DNA from: Amoebidium appalachense
Taxonomy: Eukaryota > Ichthyosporea
Reading direction: 5' to 3'
Length of the DNA stretch: 64,000 nucleotides
Assembly: GCA_963693365.1 (NCBI GenBank)
Contig: CAVNZM010000015.1
Coordinates: 6,039,507 to 6,103,506, forward strand
This document shows, piece by piece, positions 50,033-62,593 of the stretch (its first letter is position 1; the number at the start of each line of letters is the position of its first letter). Position numbers and translations under genes: made by a program. Below the pieces are notes generated by a model that was not told where the DNA came from, searched no databases, and was given only the letters and a program-made list of their open reading frames with translations.

Positions 50033-50210
50033 TGATGTGTGGATGTCTGTGTATGTTGTGTGTATGTGCATGTCTGTGTGTGTGTATGTGCTCAGTTGAA
50101 AGGGAAGGGGGGGGAGAGGGGGGATGCACCGTGTGTGTGCATGTGTGCACGTGTGTGTGTGTGTGCTCTGTGGAGAGGGAAGGGGAGGGGGGAAATGCAC
50201 CGTGTGTGTG

Positions 50211-50258
<48 letters not shown>

Positions 50259-50408
50259 TGTGTGTGTTGTGTGTGTGTGTGTGCATGTCTGTGTGCATCG
50301 TGTGTGTTGTGTGTGTGTGGGCGTGCATGTCTGTGCATGTGTGCATGTGCTCGGTGGAGAGGGGAAGGGGAAGGGGGGGATTCGTGTCCGTGCATGTGTG
50401 CATGTGTG

Positions 50409-50459
<51 letters not shown>

Positions 50460-51060
50460 ATGTATGTGTGTGTGTATGTGCTCAGTTGAGAGGGAAGGGG
50501 AGGGGGGGGGTGCACCGTGTATGTGCATGTGTGCATGTTAATGCAAAGTACACACGGGGGAGTCCGTAGAATTTTTTTCCCGACGGAGGGGGGGGGGGAC
50601 GTGATCGGGGAATTTCAGTGTTTTCTCCAGTCCCGCATGCAACATACCAGCCTTCGTATTCAAAAAACCCAAACACCCTTTCCTTTAGCAAGTAGCTGAT
50701 TTTCTCACCACCAAACGTAGATGGGGGTGGGGGGGAGTGCCCACGTTCACCCACACATCCCCACGGGCATTTGCCGGCCCATCAGGGGGGGTCCAAGAGG
50801 GGGGGGGGGGGGGGGGGAGGGGTGATTCTATAGTGTGCATGTGTTGTGGAGGGAAAAAACGTGCAAAAACCCTCAGAATGGACGGATTTCGATGCAGTTT
50901 TTTTTTGTTTTCCCAATGGGAAGGTATGTTAATGCAAAGTACACACGGGGGAGTCCGTAGGATTTTTCCCCGACGGAGGGGGGAACGTGATCGGGGAATT
51001 TCAAGACGAAAAATCTAAAATCTCAATATCTGCCAAAACCCTCCGAATGGACGGGGGGGA

Positions 51061-51095
<35 letters not shown>

Positions 51096-51309
51096 GGGGG
51101 GGGGGGAAGGGGGGGGGGGGGGGAGGCATCAAACGTGATGGCTCACACACCCCCACTGAAATTTGCTGGCCCCATAGATGGGGTCCATGGGGGGGGGGGG
51201 TCATTGTATAGTGTGCTTTTTTTTTGTGGGGGGGGGGGGGGGGTTTACACATTGGGTGGTTATTTCCAAGGCAATGGCAACGTCCCCCCCCCCCCCCCCC
51301 CCCCCTCTC

Positions 51310-51708
51310 CCCGGCGGGCCCGCCGCTGCGCTGCGGAAGATTACTCTGATCCACTCGAATCCTTTTGTCCCAAACACAGGCTTGCAGGATAAGAAAGGCC
51401 TGCACTGCACCTTGCAAAGCTGGATGCCTATTTTGCATCAGAAGGGAACTTCGACCCCAGCCCCAGGCTTGAAGGACGTGGCAATTGCCTAAAGTTCCTG
51501 CCGGTACAGCTGCAGTTGTTCCTAGCGGGCTTAACGCCTGCTGAAGCACGGGGGACTCCACGGGGGGATCTGCCTCTTCCAGTGAAAAGAAAAATATTCC
51601 CATACAACAGCTGCTATATTAGACTGCAAGAAGGTGAGGAGGGAGTGTATCTTAGGGTGGTGGGGTGTAAGGAGTTTTATGGTCGGCGATCCGCACTGCA
51701 GTTTCAGG
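51310..51708 (+). pseudogene. Exon-like frame in left arm, disrupted
   Basis: It is the mirror of 56747-57166. A CTGCA duplication at ~51402 (GCCTGCACTGCACC against GCCTGCACC) breaks the frame here. The second half (LFLAGLTPAEARGTPRGDLP...RSALQFQ) stays open and ends at a CAG-GTATGG splice-donor-like site. Confidence 0.4.
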
Positions 51709-53338
51709 TATGGTTGGCGTATTTATTCAGGACACGCGTACTGACAGAATAAGAAGTATAGCTCTAGTATAGCGTGATGATATTCTTAGGAGCTTCCTAA
51801 GGTATGCGATATATATCTTTGCGTTTTTTTGCGTTTTTTGTGCATTTTTTTATTTTTTTTATTTTTTAATGTGTTTATTTAGGGTAAATTCCACGCACCG
51901 GCCACTTGCTCCGCGCAGGCATTGCACCGTTTGCCAAGGTATCTCGCCTAATTTATAGGTTCCTTAAATATTATTATAACTAAAACTTCTGTATTTGGCA
52001 GTTGAATGCCCCAGTTTTACTTACATTAGACGGATCATGATTGTAATGATAACAGTGCTTCGGATTCTGGTTTGCACCCCTCCAGTAAATCTTTGTTTCC
52101 ATTGGCTATCAACGCCTCGCGCGCACCTGCGCGACGCCTTCATGATTCATGTTTCAATAAAAGCGTACCTTGTGACGCCTTCATTGTGAATGCAGTGTGA
52201 AATTCGATCCTAAAAAACAACCAATCAAAAACGTTGGAGTGATCTATCCCACAATCAAATGCGAAATCCCTTTTCCGGCCGTATATATTGAGCTAACCCG
52301 CGCATCATGGATCGTGGTCCTGGGTAATCGGCATTGACCTGGTGGTGAAGACGCCGTGGCTGAGGATAGCGATACGTGCTTTGCTTTTCTATCCCAGGGA
52401 ACACTTAAAGATCATCTAAATCGATCCCATTAAAGCCTTAAAGAGGTCCTAAAGTAATCTTAACACAATACCTAATTGCAACTCTGAACATCTTTAAGCT
52501 ACCCCAAATAGGGCGTGAAGATCGCAGAAAGGTATCACCAATACTTGCCTAAGATTGCGTTAGCATATCACATGCACAGAAATGGCCTGTCTTGAAGATA
52601 TAATTTGGATGGCCAATAGCGCTACAAAAGAACTCTCCAAAGATCTCCTTAGCTGATCCACTGCCTAGCTGTGATATATCCTGACGACAATCTAACGCAA
52701 TCAGTTCGTTTCGCAAATGTTGCATGGCCATACGGGATTAAGAGAGGATAAAGATTGTACTAAGATCTCCGCAGTACATCTTTAACATATCTCTACGCCC
52801 ATCCCACGAGCGCCTTGTGTCAACTTACTTGCGTGTATAATGCATCTTACACACATCTATATAATATGTATCGGTATCTCTCATAGACATCCTGTAGAAT
52901 GAGTGCAGACGTCTTTAGGACATCTGTTAACTACCCCATGTTCCGGGATGATAAAAATATGTCCTCAATCCGTCCAAGATATCTTTAAGACGTAAAAGAC
53001 ATGAAAACCCGAAAGACGTCTTTCATATATCCCGTATGCATCCGCAACCCATCAGACAATTTAATGGGGGGTTAAGGACATCCGGACTTGCGCTGATGGG
53101 TATAAGTGCACTTCCAGGTGTCTGTATGACATCTTGTCAGACGACTTTACTACGTCTTGCAGATGTCCACTGTCTTGAATCCGTGCCAGAAATATTTAAT
53201 ATATGGGATGTGTTTCAGACGCCTTGCCATCCTGAAATTCCGGGTTATCCTAAACCTGTCCTAAGCTATCTTTTAGATATATTAACGACGATAGGACGTC
53301 CTAAAGTCGTACAAGACAGGTTTCGGATGGGGGGTGAT

Positions 53339-54188
53339 CTTTGCTGATGTTTGGTCCGGTGCTTGATGCTGTTGGTGTGCAGGAGGGCAATGGTGGACTG
53401 GTTGTCACAGTAGACGGGGGTGGGGTCGGTCATCGGGTAGCCGAGTTCACGGAGGAGATCACGGTGCCAGATGACGTTTTGAACAGCAGCATTGATGGCC
53501 AGAAGCTCAGCCTCGGTGGTGGATGTTGCCGTGATGGACTGCAGCTTCGAATACCATGTGATGGGGATGCCCTTGAAGAAGATGACGTATCCGGTGGTTG
53601 AACGACGGGTGTTGGGGCAGTTGGCAAAGTCGGCATCAGAATAACACTCCAGCAAGGGGGTGTTGTCGTCGGATGCAGACTTGTCGTAGTGAAGGCCGAG
53701 GTTGGATGTGCCGATGAGGTACCGAACTACACGGAGTAGACATCATTCCCATGCAAGTTTGGTGGGGTGGGCACTGAATCTACCGAGGTAGCCGATGGCA
53801 AAGGAGATGTCGGGCCGGGAACAACGAGCAACCCACAAAAGACGGCCGAGTAGTGCACGGTAGGGAACCTTGATGGGTGGTGAGTCGTTCTCGTTGATGG
53901 TGATGACGGTGCCGACGGGAATGGGAGTAGCCTTGGGGTGGGCATCGTTGAGGTTGAAGTCTCTGACGATGTCGTTGATGTAGGACTGTTGAAGCAGCTT
54001 GAGGTGACCGGGGGTGTGGATGAGCTGGGTGCCGAGGAAGATGTCGGGGAGGTCAACCTTGCAGAGAGCTGACTTCATGATGTGGTCTACTAGATCCTTG
54101 GTGTGGGAGGAGTTGGCCGTGCAGATGATGATGACGTCGTCCACATAGTTGCCAGTGAGGATGATGTCACCGTTGGGGAAGGTCTTGA
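53339..54188 (-). pseudogene. Copia-4 fragment: RT C-terminus and RNase H
   Basis: The coding strand continues from 55119: TFPNGDIILTGNYVDDVIII, KLLQQSYINDIVRDFNL, YRALLGRLLWVARCSRPDIS, a TGA after KLAWE (53742), then LECYSDADFANCPNTRRST, STTEAELLAINAA and VYCDNQSTIALL, stopping at KHRTKH at the edge of degenerate repeat. It is the end of copia Pol and is broken. It sits at the centre of the inverted repeat. Confidence 0.9.
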
Positions 54189-55113
54189 TGTTGTAATACG
54201 TAGTATTTACATATGGTAAGATCTTCTCAGTTTGTGTTATGTTTCAGTTCATATGCTTAGTGTAAATGCCACACTCCTATTATGTAAAGTGTAGCATCGA
54301 TCTCCGATATGCTTGTATACTTGTAATCGTGTTGTATCGGCTTTAATCGTGTGTTGTAATATCGATTAGAATATTTATATGTGTGTACACGGATCCACCC
54401 ACTCAGGGAGAGACGTGTACATGTTCGTGTGTACATAAATATCTCTGGTTATAGTTATGCTATTACTATCTTGTTTGTTGATCTGTGCTCTCTTTTCCTT
54501 CCTCTTTCTCCTTCCTTATTTTCTTTTCTTTCTCTCTTTGTCTTCATGTGTATAATCGTATTTCTTTTCTACTAATATATGTTAGGTAGATTTGTGTTAC
54601 TTAATACGTGTTCATTGGACGGTAACACACTTAGGCTACACTTAGAATAGCATGTGTGTTTAGACTTCATTAATTCACTTTAGTTTTCATGTGTTGCCGG
54701 GCTTTAACCAATCATCAAGGTTAAGTGTGATATGTCTGAGTCTTTGCAGTATGTCATAGGTTAGAACTTCCTTGATGATGACACGAGTTGACCTTAACTA
54801 GTGTCTGTGTCCTATCGTGTGCGTCTCCGCGTACCGGATCTCTCTGAAAGCAATTGGTTCTTAGTGATTGGTTTCTATTAGAGATAGATCTGATTTCCGA
54901 CTGGTCGGAAATCATGTATGGATTGGACTTAGAGGAATTTCAGGTATTTATTCGAAGATCAGAATAAATTCAGTTCAGTCGTGTCTAAACATTGATGTCT
55001 GTTGTGTACACTGCTCCGATCGTTCCGTGTTTTGTTGTTGTGTGTGTCTGTGGTGTTTTTACACTGCACGACTGTGTCTCTGCTTTCATCCCAAATACTT
55101 ATACAATTTAACA
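54189..55113 (+). mobile_element. Solo LTR, 925 bp, of the Copia-3 family
   Basis: TGTTGTAATACG to CAATTTAACA, flanked by 5-bp duplication CTTGA (54184-54188, 55114-55118). It matches the LTR at 61475-62398 in opposite orientation. It interrupts the Copia-4 RT; excision restores DPCVYFK-TFPNGD. Recombination between two LTRs presumably removed the interior. Confidence 0.93.
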
Positions 55114-55118
55114 CTTGA

Positions 55119-55378
55119 AGTAGACACATGGATCTGAACGGAGACGTTCGAGACCGTGAGCAAGGAGGACCTTGTCGAAGTACTCATACCAGGCCAGTGA
55201 TGCTTGCTTGAGGCCGTAGAGTGCCTTCTTAAGTTTCCAGACCTTCAAGTTGTGCTCGTTGCCGGGGGTGATGAAGCCAGGTGGTGGCTCAATGTAGATG
55301 TCTTCTTGAAGAGGACTGTTGAGGAAGGCAGTTGAGACGTCGAGTTGATGAATCTCATGGTTGCCGTCCACACCGATG
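55119..55378 (-). pseudogene. Copia-4 fragment: RT N-terminal part
   Basis: The coding strand reads GVDGNHEIHQLDVSTAFLNS, LQEDIYIEPPPGF, KKALYGLKQASLAWYE and RLRSDPCVYFK. It begins at the inner edge of the right arm and runs into the solo LTR. It includes the first catalytic aspartate region (QLDVSTAFLN). Confidence 0.9.
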
Positions 55379-56746
55379 GCACTTATACCCATCAGCACAA
55401 GTCCGGATGTCCTTAACCCCCCATTAAATTGTCTGATGGGTTGCGAATGCATACGGGATATATGAAAGACGTCTTTCGGGCTTTCATGTCTTTTACGTCT
55501 TAAAGATATCTTGGACGGATTGAGGACATATTTTTATCATCCCGGAACATGGGGTAGTTAACAGATGTCCTAAAGACGTCTGCACTCATTCTACAGGATG
55601 TCTATGAGAGATACCGATACATATTATATAGATGTGTGTAAGATGCATTATACACGCAAGTAAGTTGACACAAGGCGCTCGTGGGATGGGCGTAGAGATA
55701 TGTTAAAGATGTACTGCGGAGATCTTAGTACAATCTTTATCCTCTCTTAATCCCGTATGGCCATGCAACATTTGCGAAACGAACTGATTGCGTTAGAATG
55801 TCGTCAGGATATATCACAGCTAGGCAGTGGATCATCTAAGGAGATCTTTGGAGAGTTCTTTTGTAGCGCTATTGGCCATCCAAATTATATCTTCAAGACA
55901 GGCCATGTCTGTGCATGTGATATGCTAACGCAATCTTAGGCAAGTATTGGTGATACCTTTCTGTGATCTTCACGCCCTATTTGGGGTAGCTTAAAGATGT
56001 TCAGAGTTGCAATTAGGTATTGTGTTAGGATTACTTTAGGACCTCTTTAAGGCTTTACTGGGATCGATTTAGATGATCTTTAAGTGTTCCCTGGGATAGA
56101 AAAGCAAAGCACGTATCGCTATCCTCAGCCACGGCGTCTTCACCACCCGGTCAATGCCGATTACCCAGGACCACGATCCATGATGGGCGGGTTAGCTCAA
56201 TATATACGGCCGGAAAAGGGGTTTCGCATTTGATTGTGGGATAGATCACTCCAACGTTTTTGATTGGTTGTTTTTTAGGATCGAATTTCACACTGCATTC
56301 ACAATGAAGGCGTCACAAGGTACGCTTGAAACATGAAACATGAAGGCGTCGCGCAGGTGCGCGCGAGGCGTTGATAGCCAATGGAAACAAAGATTTACTG
56401 GAGGGGTGCAAACCAGAATCCGAAGCACTGTTATCATTACAATCATGATCCGTCTAATGTAAGTAAAACTGGGGCATTCAACTGCCAAATACAGAAGTTT
56501 TAGTTATAATAATATTTAAGGTACCTATAAATTAGGCGAGATACCTTGGCAAACGGTGCAATGCCTGCGCGGAGCAAGTGGCCGGTGCGTGGAATTTACC
56601 CTAAATAAACACATTAAAAAATAAAAAAAATAAAAAAATGCACAAAAAACGCAAAAAAACGCAAAGATATATATCGCATACCTTAGGAAGCTCCTAAGAA
56701 TATCATCACGCTATACTAGAGCTATACTTACTATTCTGTCAGTACG

Positions 56747-57163
56747 TCCTGAATAAATACGCCAACCATACCTGAAACTGCAGTGCGGATCGCCGACCAT
56801 AAAACTCCTTACACCCCACCACCCTAAGATACACTCCCTCCTCACCTTCTTGCAGTCTAATATAGCAGCTGTTGTATGGGAATATTTTTCTTTTCACTGG
56901 AAGAGGCAGATCCCCCCGTGGAGTCCCCCGTGCTTCAGCAGGCGTTAAGCCCGCTAGGAACAACTGCAGCTGTAGCGGCAGGAACTTTAGGCAATTGCCA
57001 CGTCCTTCAAGCCTGGGGCTGGGGTCGAAGTTCCCTTCTGATGCAAAATAGGCATCCAGCTTTGCAAGGTGCAGGCCTTTCTTATCCTGCAAGCCTGTGT
57101 TTGGGACAAAAGGATTCGAGTGGATCAGAGTAATCTTCCGCAGCGCAGCGGCGGGCCCGCCGG

Positions 57164-57166
<3 letters not shown>
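56747..57166 (-). CDS. Exon-like open frame in right arm, unknown function
   Basis: Open after a C-run/CT-rich acceptor-like stretch: ALRKITLIHSNPFVPNTGLQ, then LHLAKLDAYFASEGNFDPSP, LFLAGLTPAEARGTPRGDLP, KRKIFPYNSCYIRLQEGEEG, VYLRVVGCKEFYGRRSALQF and Q at a CAG-GTATGG site. Composition is protein-like and the surroundings are not. No family recognised. It could be an exon captured by, or belonging to, the inverted-repeat element. Confidence 0.4.
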
Positions 57167-57198
<32 letters not shown>

Positions 57199-58047
57199 GT
57201 TGCCATTGCCTTGGAAATAGCCACCCAATGTGTAAACCCCCCCCCCCCCCCCCCCCCCCACCCCAAAAAAAAAGCACACCATACAATGACCCCCCACCCC
57301 CACATGGACCCAACCTATGGGACCAGCAAATTTAAGTGGGGGTGTGTGAGCCATCACGTTTGATGCCTCCCCCCCCCCCCCTTCCCCCCCCCCCTCCCCC
57401 CCCCCCCTCCCCCCCCCCTCCCCCCCCCCCCCCCCCCCCTCCCCCCCCCCCCCCCCCTCTCCCCCCCGTCCATTCGGAGGGTTTTGGCAGATATTGAGAT
57501 TTTAGATTTTTCGTCTTGAAATTCCCCGATCACGTTCCCCCCTCCGTCGGGAAAAAATCCTACGGACTCCCCCGTGTGTACTTTGCATTAACATACCTTC
57601 CCATTGGGAAAACAAAAAAAAACTGCATCGAAATCCGTCCATTCTGAGGGTTTTTGCACGTTTTTTCCCTCCACAACACATGCACACTATAGAATGACCC
57701 CCCCCCCTCTTGGACCCCCCCTGATGGGCCGGCAAATGCCCGTGGGGATGTGTGGGTGAACGTGGGCACTCCCCCCCACCCCCATCTACGTTTGGTGGTG
57801 AGAAAGTCAGCTACTTGCTAAAGGAAAGGGTGTTTGGGTTTTTTGAATACGAAGGCTGGTATGTTGCATGCGGGACTGGAGAAAACACTGAAATTCCCCG
57901 ATCACGTCCCCCCCCACCTCCGTCGGGAAAAAAATTCTACGGACTCCCCCGTGTGTACTTTGCATTAACATGCACACATGCACACACACGGTGCACCCCC
58001 CCCCCTCCCCTTCCCTCTCAACTGAGCACATACACACACACATACAT

Positions 58048-58088
<41 letters not shown>

Positions 58089-58245
58089 ACACACATGCAC
58101 ACATGCACACATGCACGGACACGAATCCCCCCCTTCCCCTTCCCTCTCCACCGAGCACATGCACACATGCACAGACATGCACGCCCACACACACACAACA
58201 CACACGATGCACACAGACATGCACACACACACAAACACACAACAC

Positions 58246-58316
<71 letters not shown>

Positions 58317-58502
58317 CACACACACGGTGCATTTCCCCCCTCCCCTTCCCTCTCAACAGAGCACACACACACACACGTGCACACATGCACACACACGGTG
58401 CATCCCCCCTCTCCCCCCCTTCCCTTTCAACTGAGCACATACACACACACAGACATGCACACACACACAACATACACAGACATCCACACATCAGACACAG
58501 AA

Positions 58503-60180
58503 CAGCTTCTAGCACGAGACATTTACCACAAAGTTTATGGCGGGGATGGTGAATATGCCCCTGGAGTACGAGGGTCACACGAAAAAAACACAACGTTGTA
58601 GCTCGTATAGAACCCCCCTTGCAGCATAGTATAAGTACATGTGTTACCTAGACATTATTCGTTTTTTCAATAACTACCCACATAACAGCTTCTAGCACGA
58701 GAGCTTTACCGCAATGTTTATGGGGGGGATGGTGAATGTGCCCCTGGAGTACGAGGGTCACACGAAAAAAACACAACGTTGTAGCTCGTATAGAACCCCC
58801 CTTGTAGCATAGTATATGTACATAGTATGTTGCCTAGACATTATTGGTTTTTTCAATAACTACCCACAGAACAGCTTCTAGCACGAGACATTTACCAGAA
58901 CGTTTATGGGGGGGATGGAGAATGTGCCCCTGGAGTACGAGGGTCACACGAAAAAAACACAATGTTGTAGCTCGAATAGACCCCCCTTGTAGCATAGTAT
59001 ATGTCCATGTGTTACCTAGACATTATTGGTTTTTTCAATAACTACCCACAGAACAGCTTCTAGCACGAGACATTTACCACAACGTTTATGGGGGGGATGG
59101 TGAATGTGCCCCTGGAGTACAAGGGTCACACGAAAAAAACACAACGTTGTAGCTCGAATAGAACCCCCCTTGCAATTGTAGCATAGTATATGTACATGTG
59201 TTACCTAGACATTATTGGTTTTTTCAATAACTACCCACAGAACAGCTTCTAGCACGAGACCTTTACCACAACGTTTATGGGGGATATGGTGAATGTGCCC
59301 CTGGAGTACGAGGGTCACACGAAAAAAACACAACGTTGTAGCTCGTATAGAACCCCCCTTGTAGCATAGTATATGTACATATGTTACCTAGACATTATTG
59401 GTCTTTCAATAACTACCCACAGAACAGCCTCTAGCACGAGAGATTTACCACAACGTTTATGGGGGGGATGGTGAATGGGCCCCTGGAGTACGAGGGTCAC
59501 ACGAAAAAAACACAACGTTGTAGCTCGTATAGAACCCCCCTTGTAGCATAGTATATGTACATAGTATGTTACCTAGACATTATTGGTGTTTTCAATAACT
59601 ACCCACAGAACAGCTTCTAGCACGAGAAATTTACCAGAAAGTTTATGGGGGGGATGGAGAATGTGCCCCTGGAGTACGAGGGTCACACGAAAAAAACACA
59701 ATGTTGTAGCTCGAATAGAACCCCCCTTGTAGCATAGTATATGTACATATGTTACCTAGACATTATTGGTTTTTCAATAACTACCCACAGAACAGCCTCT
59801 AGCACGAGAGATTTACCACAAAGTTTATGGGGGGGATGGTGAATGGGCCCCTGGAGTACGAGGGTCACACAAAAAAAATACAACATTGTAGCTCGAATAG
59901 AACATCCCCTTGTAGCATAGCATATGTACATGTGTTACCTAGACATTATTCGTTTTTTCAATAACTACCCACAGAACAGCTTCTAGCACGAGAACTTTAC
60001 CACAAAGTTTATGGGGGGGATGGTGAATGTGCCCCTGGAGTACGAGGGTCACACGAAAAAAACACAACGGTGTAGCTCGTATAGAACCCCCTTTGTAGCA
60101 TAGTATATGTACATAGTATGTTACCTAGACATTATTGGTTTTTTCAATAACTACCCACATGCGGCATGTGTTACTTTCAC
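58503..60180 (-). repeat. ~185-bp tandem repeat, 9 copies (right arm)
   Basis: Nine units, each with CAGCTTCTAGCACGAGA, GGTGAATGTGCCCCTGGAGT, GTAGCTCG(T/A)ATAGAACCCC and CTAGACATTATT. Spacing is ~182-187 bases. Copies differ by a few bases each. They were expanded relative to the three copies in the left arm. Confidence 0.93.
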
Positions 60181-60272
60181 GTTATTGGTTTCCTAGCACG
60201 GGATATTCAGCACACAGTTGGGGATGTGGGGGCAGTGTACACCTCAATATTGGTAAGGTGGTGGTGGGTGGG

Positions 60273-60303
<31 letters not shown>

Positions 60304-60782
60304 AGGGGGGGGTTCCACACAACCGAAACTGTCGGTGTTACAAGTGGTTCGGTCTTAGGAAGTTAGAATGGTGATTTTTTTTTATTCATAGCGGGAAACA
60401 ATATTATCCCCATTGCATATGGGGGGAACGAGGAGGGGGGGGGGGGGGGGGGGGGTTTCACAACGAATTCTATCGACTGTGCATAATTAATGTATATTGC
60501 ACATGTAGCCTGAAAGATTAAAGTGAATGTGTGTATGTATATGTGCGAGTATATTTGTGTATGCAATACATGTACAAAGTTTTCGTCTTTGTAGGTGGGT
60601 GGGTGGGGTGGGTGGGGGGGGGGGGGGGGGGGGGGGTGCGGGGGGGGGGAAGAGGGAGGGGGGAGGGGGCATCATGATCAGGGATAACAGGGTGTGTGCG
60701 TGTGTGCGCTTGTGTGTGCATGTGCTGTGTATGTTGTGTAGGTGTGCGCCTGTGTGTGTGTGCGTGCCTGTGTGTGCGCGCC

Positions 60783-60814
<32 letters not shown>

Positions 60815-60840
60815 GTGCATGTGTGAGTGTGTGTGCGTGC

Positions 60841-60890
<50 letters not shown>

Positions 60891-61047
60891 TTTCAAAGAA
60901 GTCGAAAGCGCCAGTAACACCCATGTTGAAAAAAAGACAAGCAAGCACGCTAAGAAGGACAGCAAGAAGTAACAGAAACCCTTTCATGCCGAAAAAATGG
61001 TCAAGAACAAAGAAGTGGAGGACACGTAACTATAGTCTGATAGTTGT

Positions 61048-61094
61048 GACTAAGGCACGGCCATCTAGAAACACCAGATGGCCGTGGACTAAGG
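61048..61094. mobile_element. 31-bp perfect hairpin flanked by 8-bp duplication
   Basis: GACTAAGG (61048-61055), then a hairpin 61056-61086 with stem CACGGCCATCT / AGATGGCCGTG and 9-base loop, then GACTAAGG again (61087-61094). The mirror position in the left arm (~48580) has a single GACTAAGG and no hairpin, so this is a clean insertion with duplication. Confidence 0.8.
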
Positions 61095-61474
61095 GCACTA
61101 AGGGTAGCGCTAAGGGCACCAAGCCGGATGCACGCGCGCGCGCGAGCCCAAATCTATTTTCATCTTTTTCCTAATCAGGCGCGGCGAATAGTGATTGGCT
61201 AAATCCCAATCCGGTTTGCAATTTTTTCTCCATTTAAGCCTGTACGCACGTTGTTTGCTCCATTTCTCTTCCCCCTTCCCGCAGGTCCGCAGGTCCTTTC
61301 CCGCAGGTCGCCTGGTCGCAGGTCCCTTCCCGCAGGTCGCCTGGTCGCAGTTCCCTTCCCGCAGGTCGCCTGGTCACAGATCCCCTCCGCAGATCCCGCA
61401 GCCACCGTGCTGATTGTTTTGGACCATGCTGCCCTTTGAAGGTTAGTTTTGTGTTGCCTGCTTTTCTGCATATG

Positions 61475-62398
61475 TGTTAAATTTTATAAGTATTTGGATG
61501 TAAGCAGAGACACAGTGGTGCAGTGTGAAAACACCACAGACACACACAACAACAAAACACGGAACGATCGGAGCAGTGTACACAACAGACATCAATGTTT
61601 AGACACGACTAAACTGAATTTATTCTGATCTTCGAATAAATACCTGAAATTCCTCTAAGTCCAATCCATACATGATTTCCGACCAATCGGAAATCAGATC
61701 TATCTCTAATAGAAACCAATCACTAAGAACTAATTGCTTTCAGAGAGATCCGGTACGCGGAGACGCACACGATAGGACACAGACACTAGTTAAGGTCAAC
61801 TCGTGTCATCATCAAGGAAGTTCTAACCTATGACATACTGCAAAGACTCAGACATATCACACTTAACCTTGATGATTGGTTAAAGCCCGGCAACACATGA
61901 AAACTAAAGTGAATTAATGAAGTCTAAACACACATGCTATTCTAAGTGTAGCCTAAGTGTGTTACCGTCCAATGAACACGTATTAAGTAACACAAATCTA
62001 CCTAACATATATTAGTAGAAAAGAAATACGATTATACACACGAAGACAAAGAGAGAAAGAAAAGAAAATAAGGAAGGAGAAAGAGGAAGGAAAAGAGAGC
62101 ACAGATCAACAAACAAGATAGTAATAGCATAACTATAACCAGAGATATTTATGTACACACGAACATGTACACGTCTCTCCCTGAGTGGGTGGATCCGTGT
62201 ACACACATATAAATATTCTAATCGATATTACAATACACGATTAGAGCCGATACAACACGATTACAAGTATACAAGCATATCGGAGATCGATGCTACACTT
62301 TACATAATAGGAGTGTGGCATATACGCTAAGCATATGAACTGAAACATAACACAAACTGAGAAGATCTTACCATATGTAAATACTACGTATTACAACA
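61475..62398 (-). repeat. Copia-3 3' LTR
   Basis: 924 bp; TGTTGTAATACG at the 62398 end, TTTAACA at the 61475 end. The PPT lies immediately outside 62398. Confidence 0.92.
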
Positions 62399-62504
62399 TC
62401 CCCACTTAAGACTTTGAAGTTTGTGTTATCATATCCCCACTAAACTAGTGAAATCTCCCCACTTGAGAACAGAAACGAAAAAAAAAATTAAAGTGTGTAC
62501 TTTT

Positions 62505-62506
<2 letters not shown>

Positions 62507-62592
<86 letters not shown>
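62507..62592 (+). repeat. G86 homopolymer
   Basis: An uninterrupted run of 86 G, continued by G-rich sequence to 62682. It lies between the RNase H stop and the PPT of Copia-3. Proline- or glycine-only frames here are artefacts. Confidence 0.9.

Positions 62593-62593
<1 letters not shown>

Larger units (their letters stand above)
48185..53109 (+). repeat. Left arm of giant inverted repeat
   Basis: About 4.9 kb is repeated in reverse at 55379-61474. Edges: outer CATATGCA...AAAAGCAGGCAACACAAAAC; inner GCTGATGGGTATAAGTGC. It contains, in order, a 30-bp minisatellite (48296-48405), AC/CG microsatellites (48748-48946), C runs, a ~185-bp tandem repeat, TG microsatellites (50040-50530), two copies of a module with CACGGGGGAGTCCGTAG, an exon-like frame, and a TTAAAG-rich degenerate field. 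Confidence 0.9.
55379..61474 (-). repeat. Right arm of giant inverted repeat
   Basis: About 6.1 kb, reverse complement of 48185-53109. It is longer mainly because the ~185-bp repeat has nine copies here (58503-60180). It ends at ATATG (61470-61474), where the Copia-3 LTR begins, so the original arm may extend further beyond that insertion. Confidence 0.9.

Noticed and set aside
52549-52731. 60-residue frame MAMQHLRNELIAL (also at 55757-55939)
   Set aside because: Its conservation between the arms is explained by the near-identity of the whole inverted repeat. No family resemblance and no other support.
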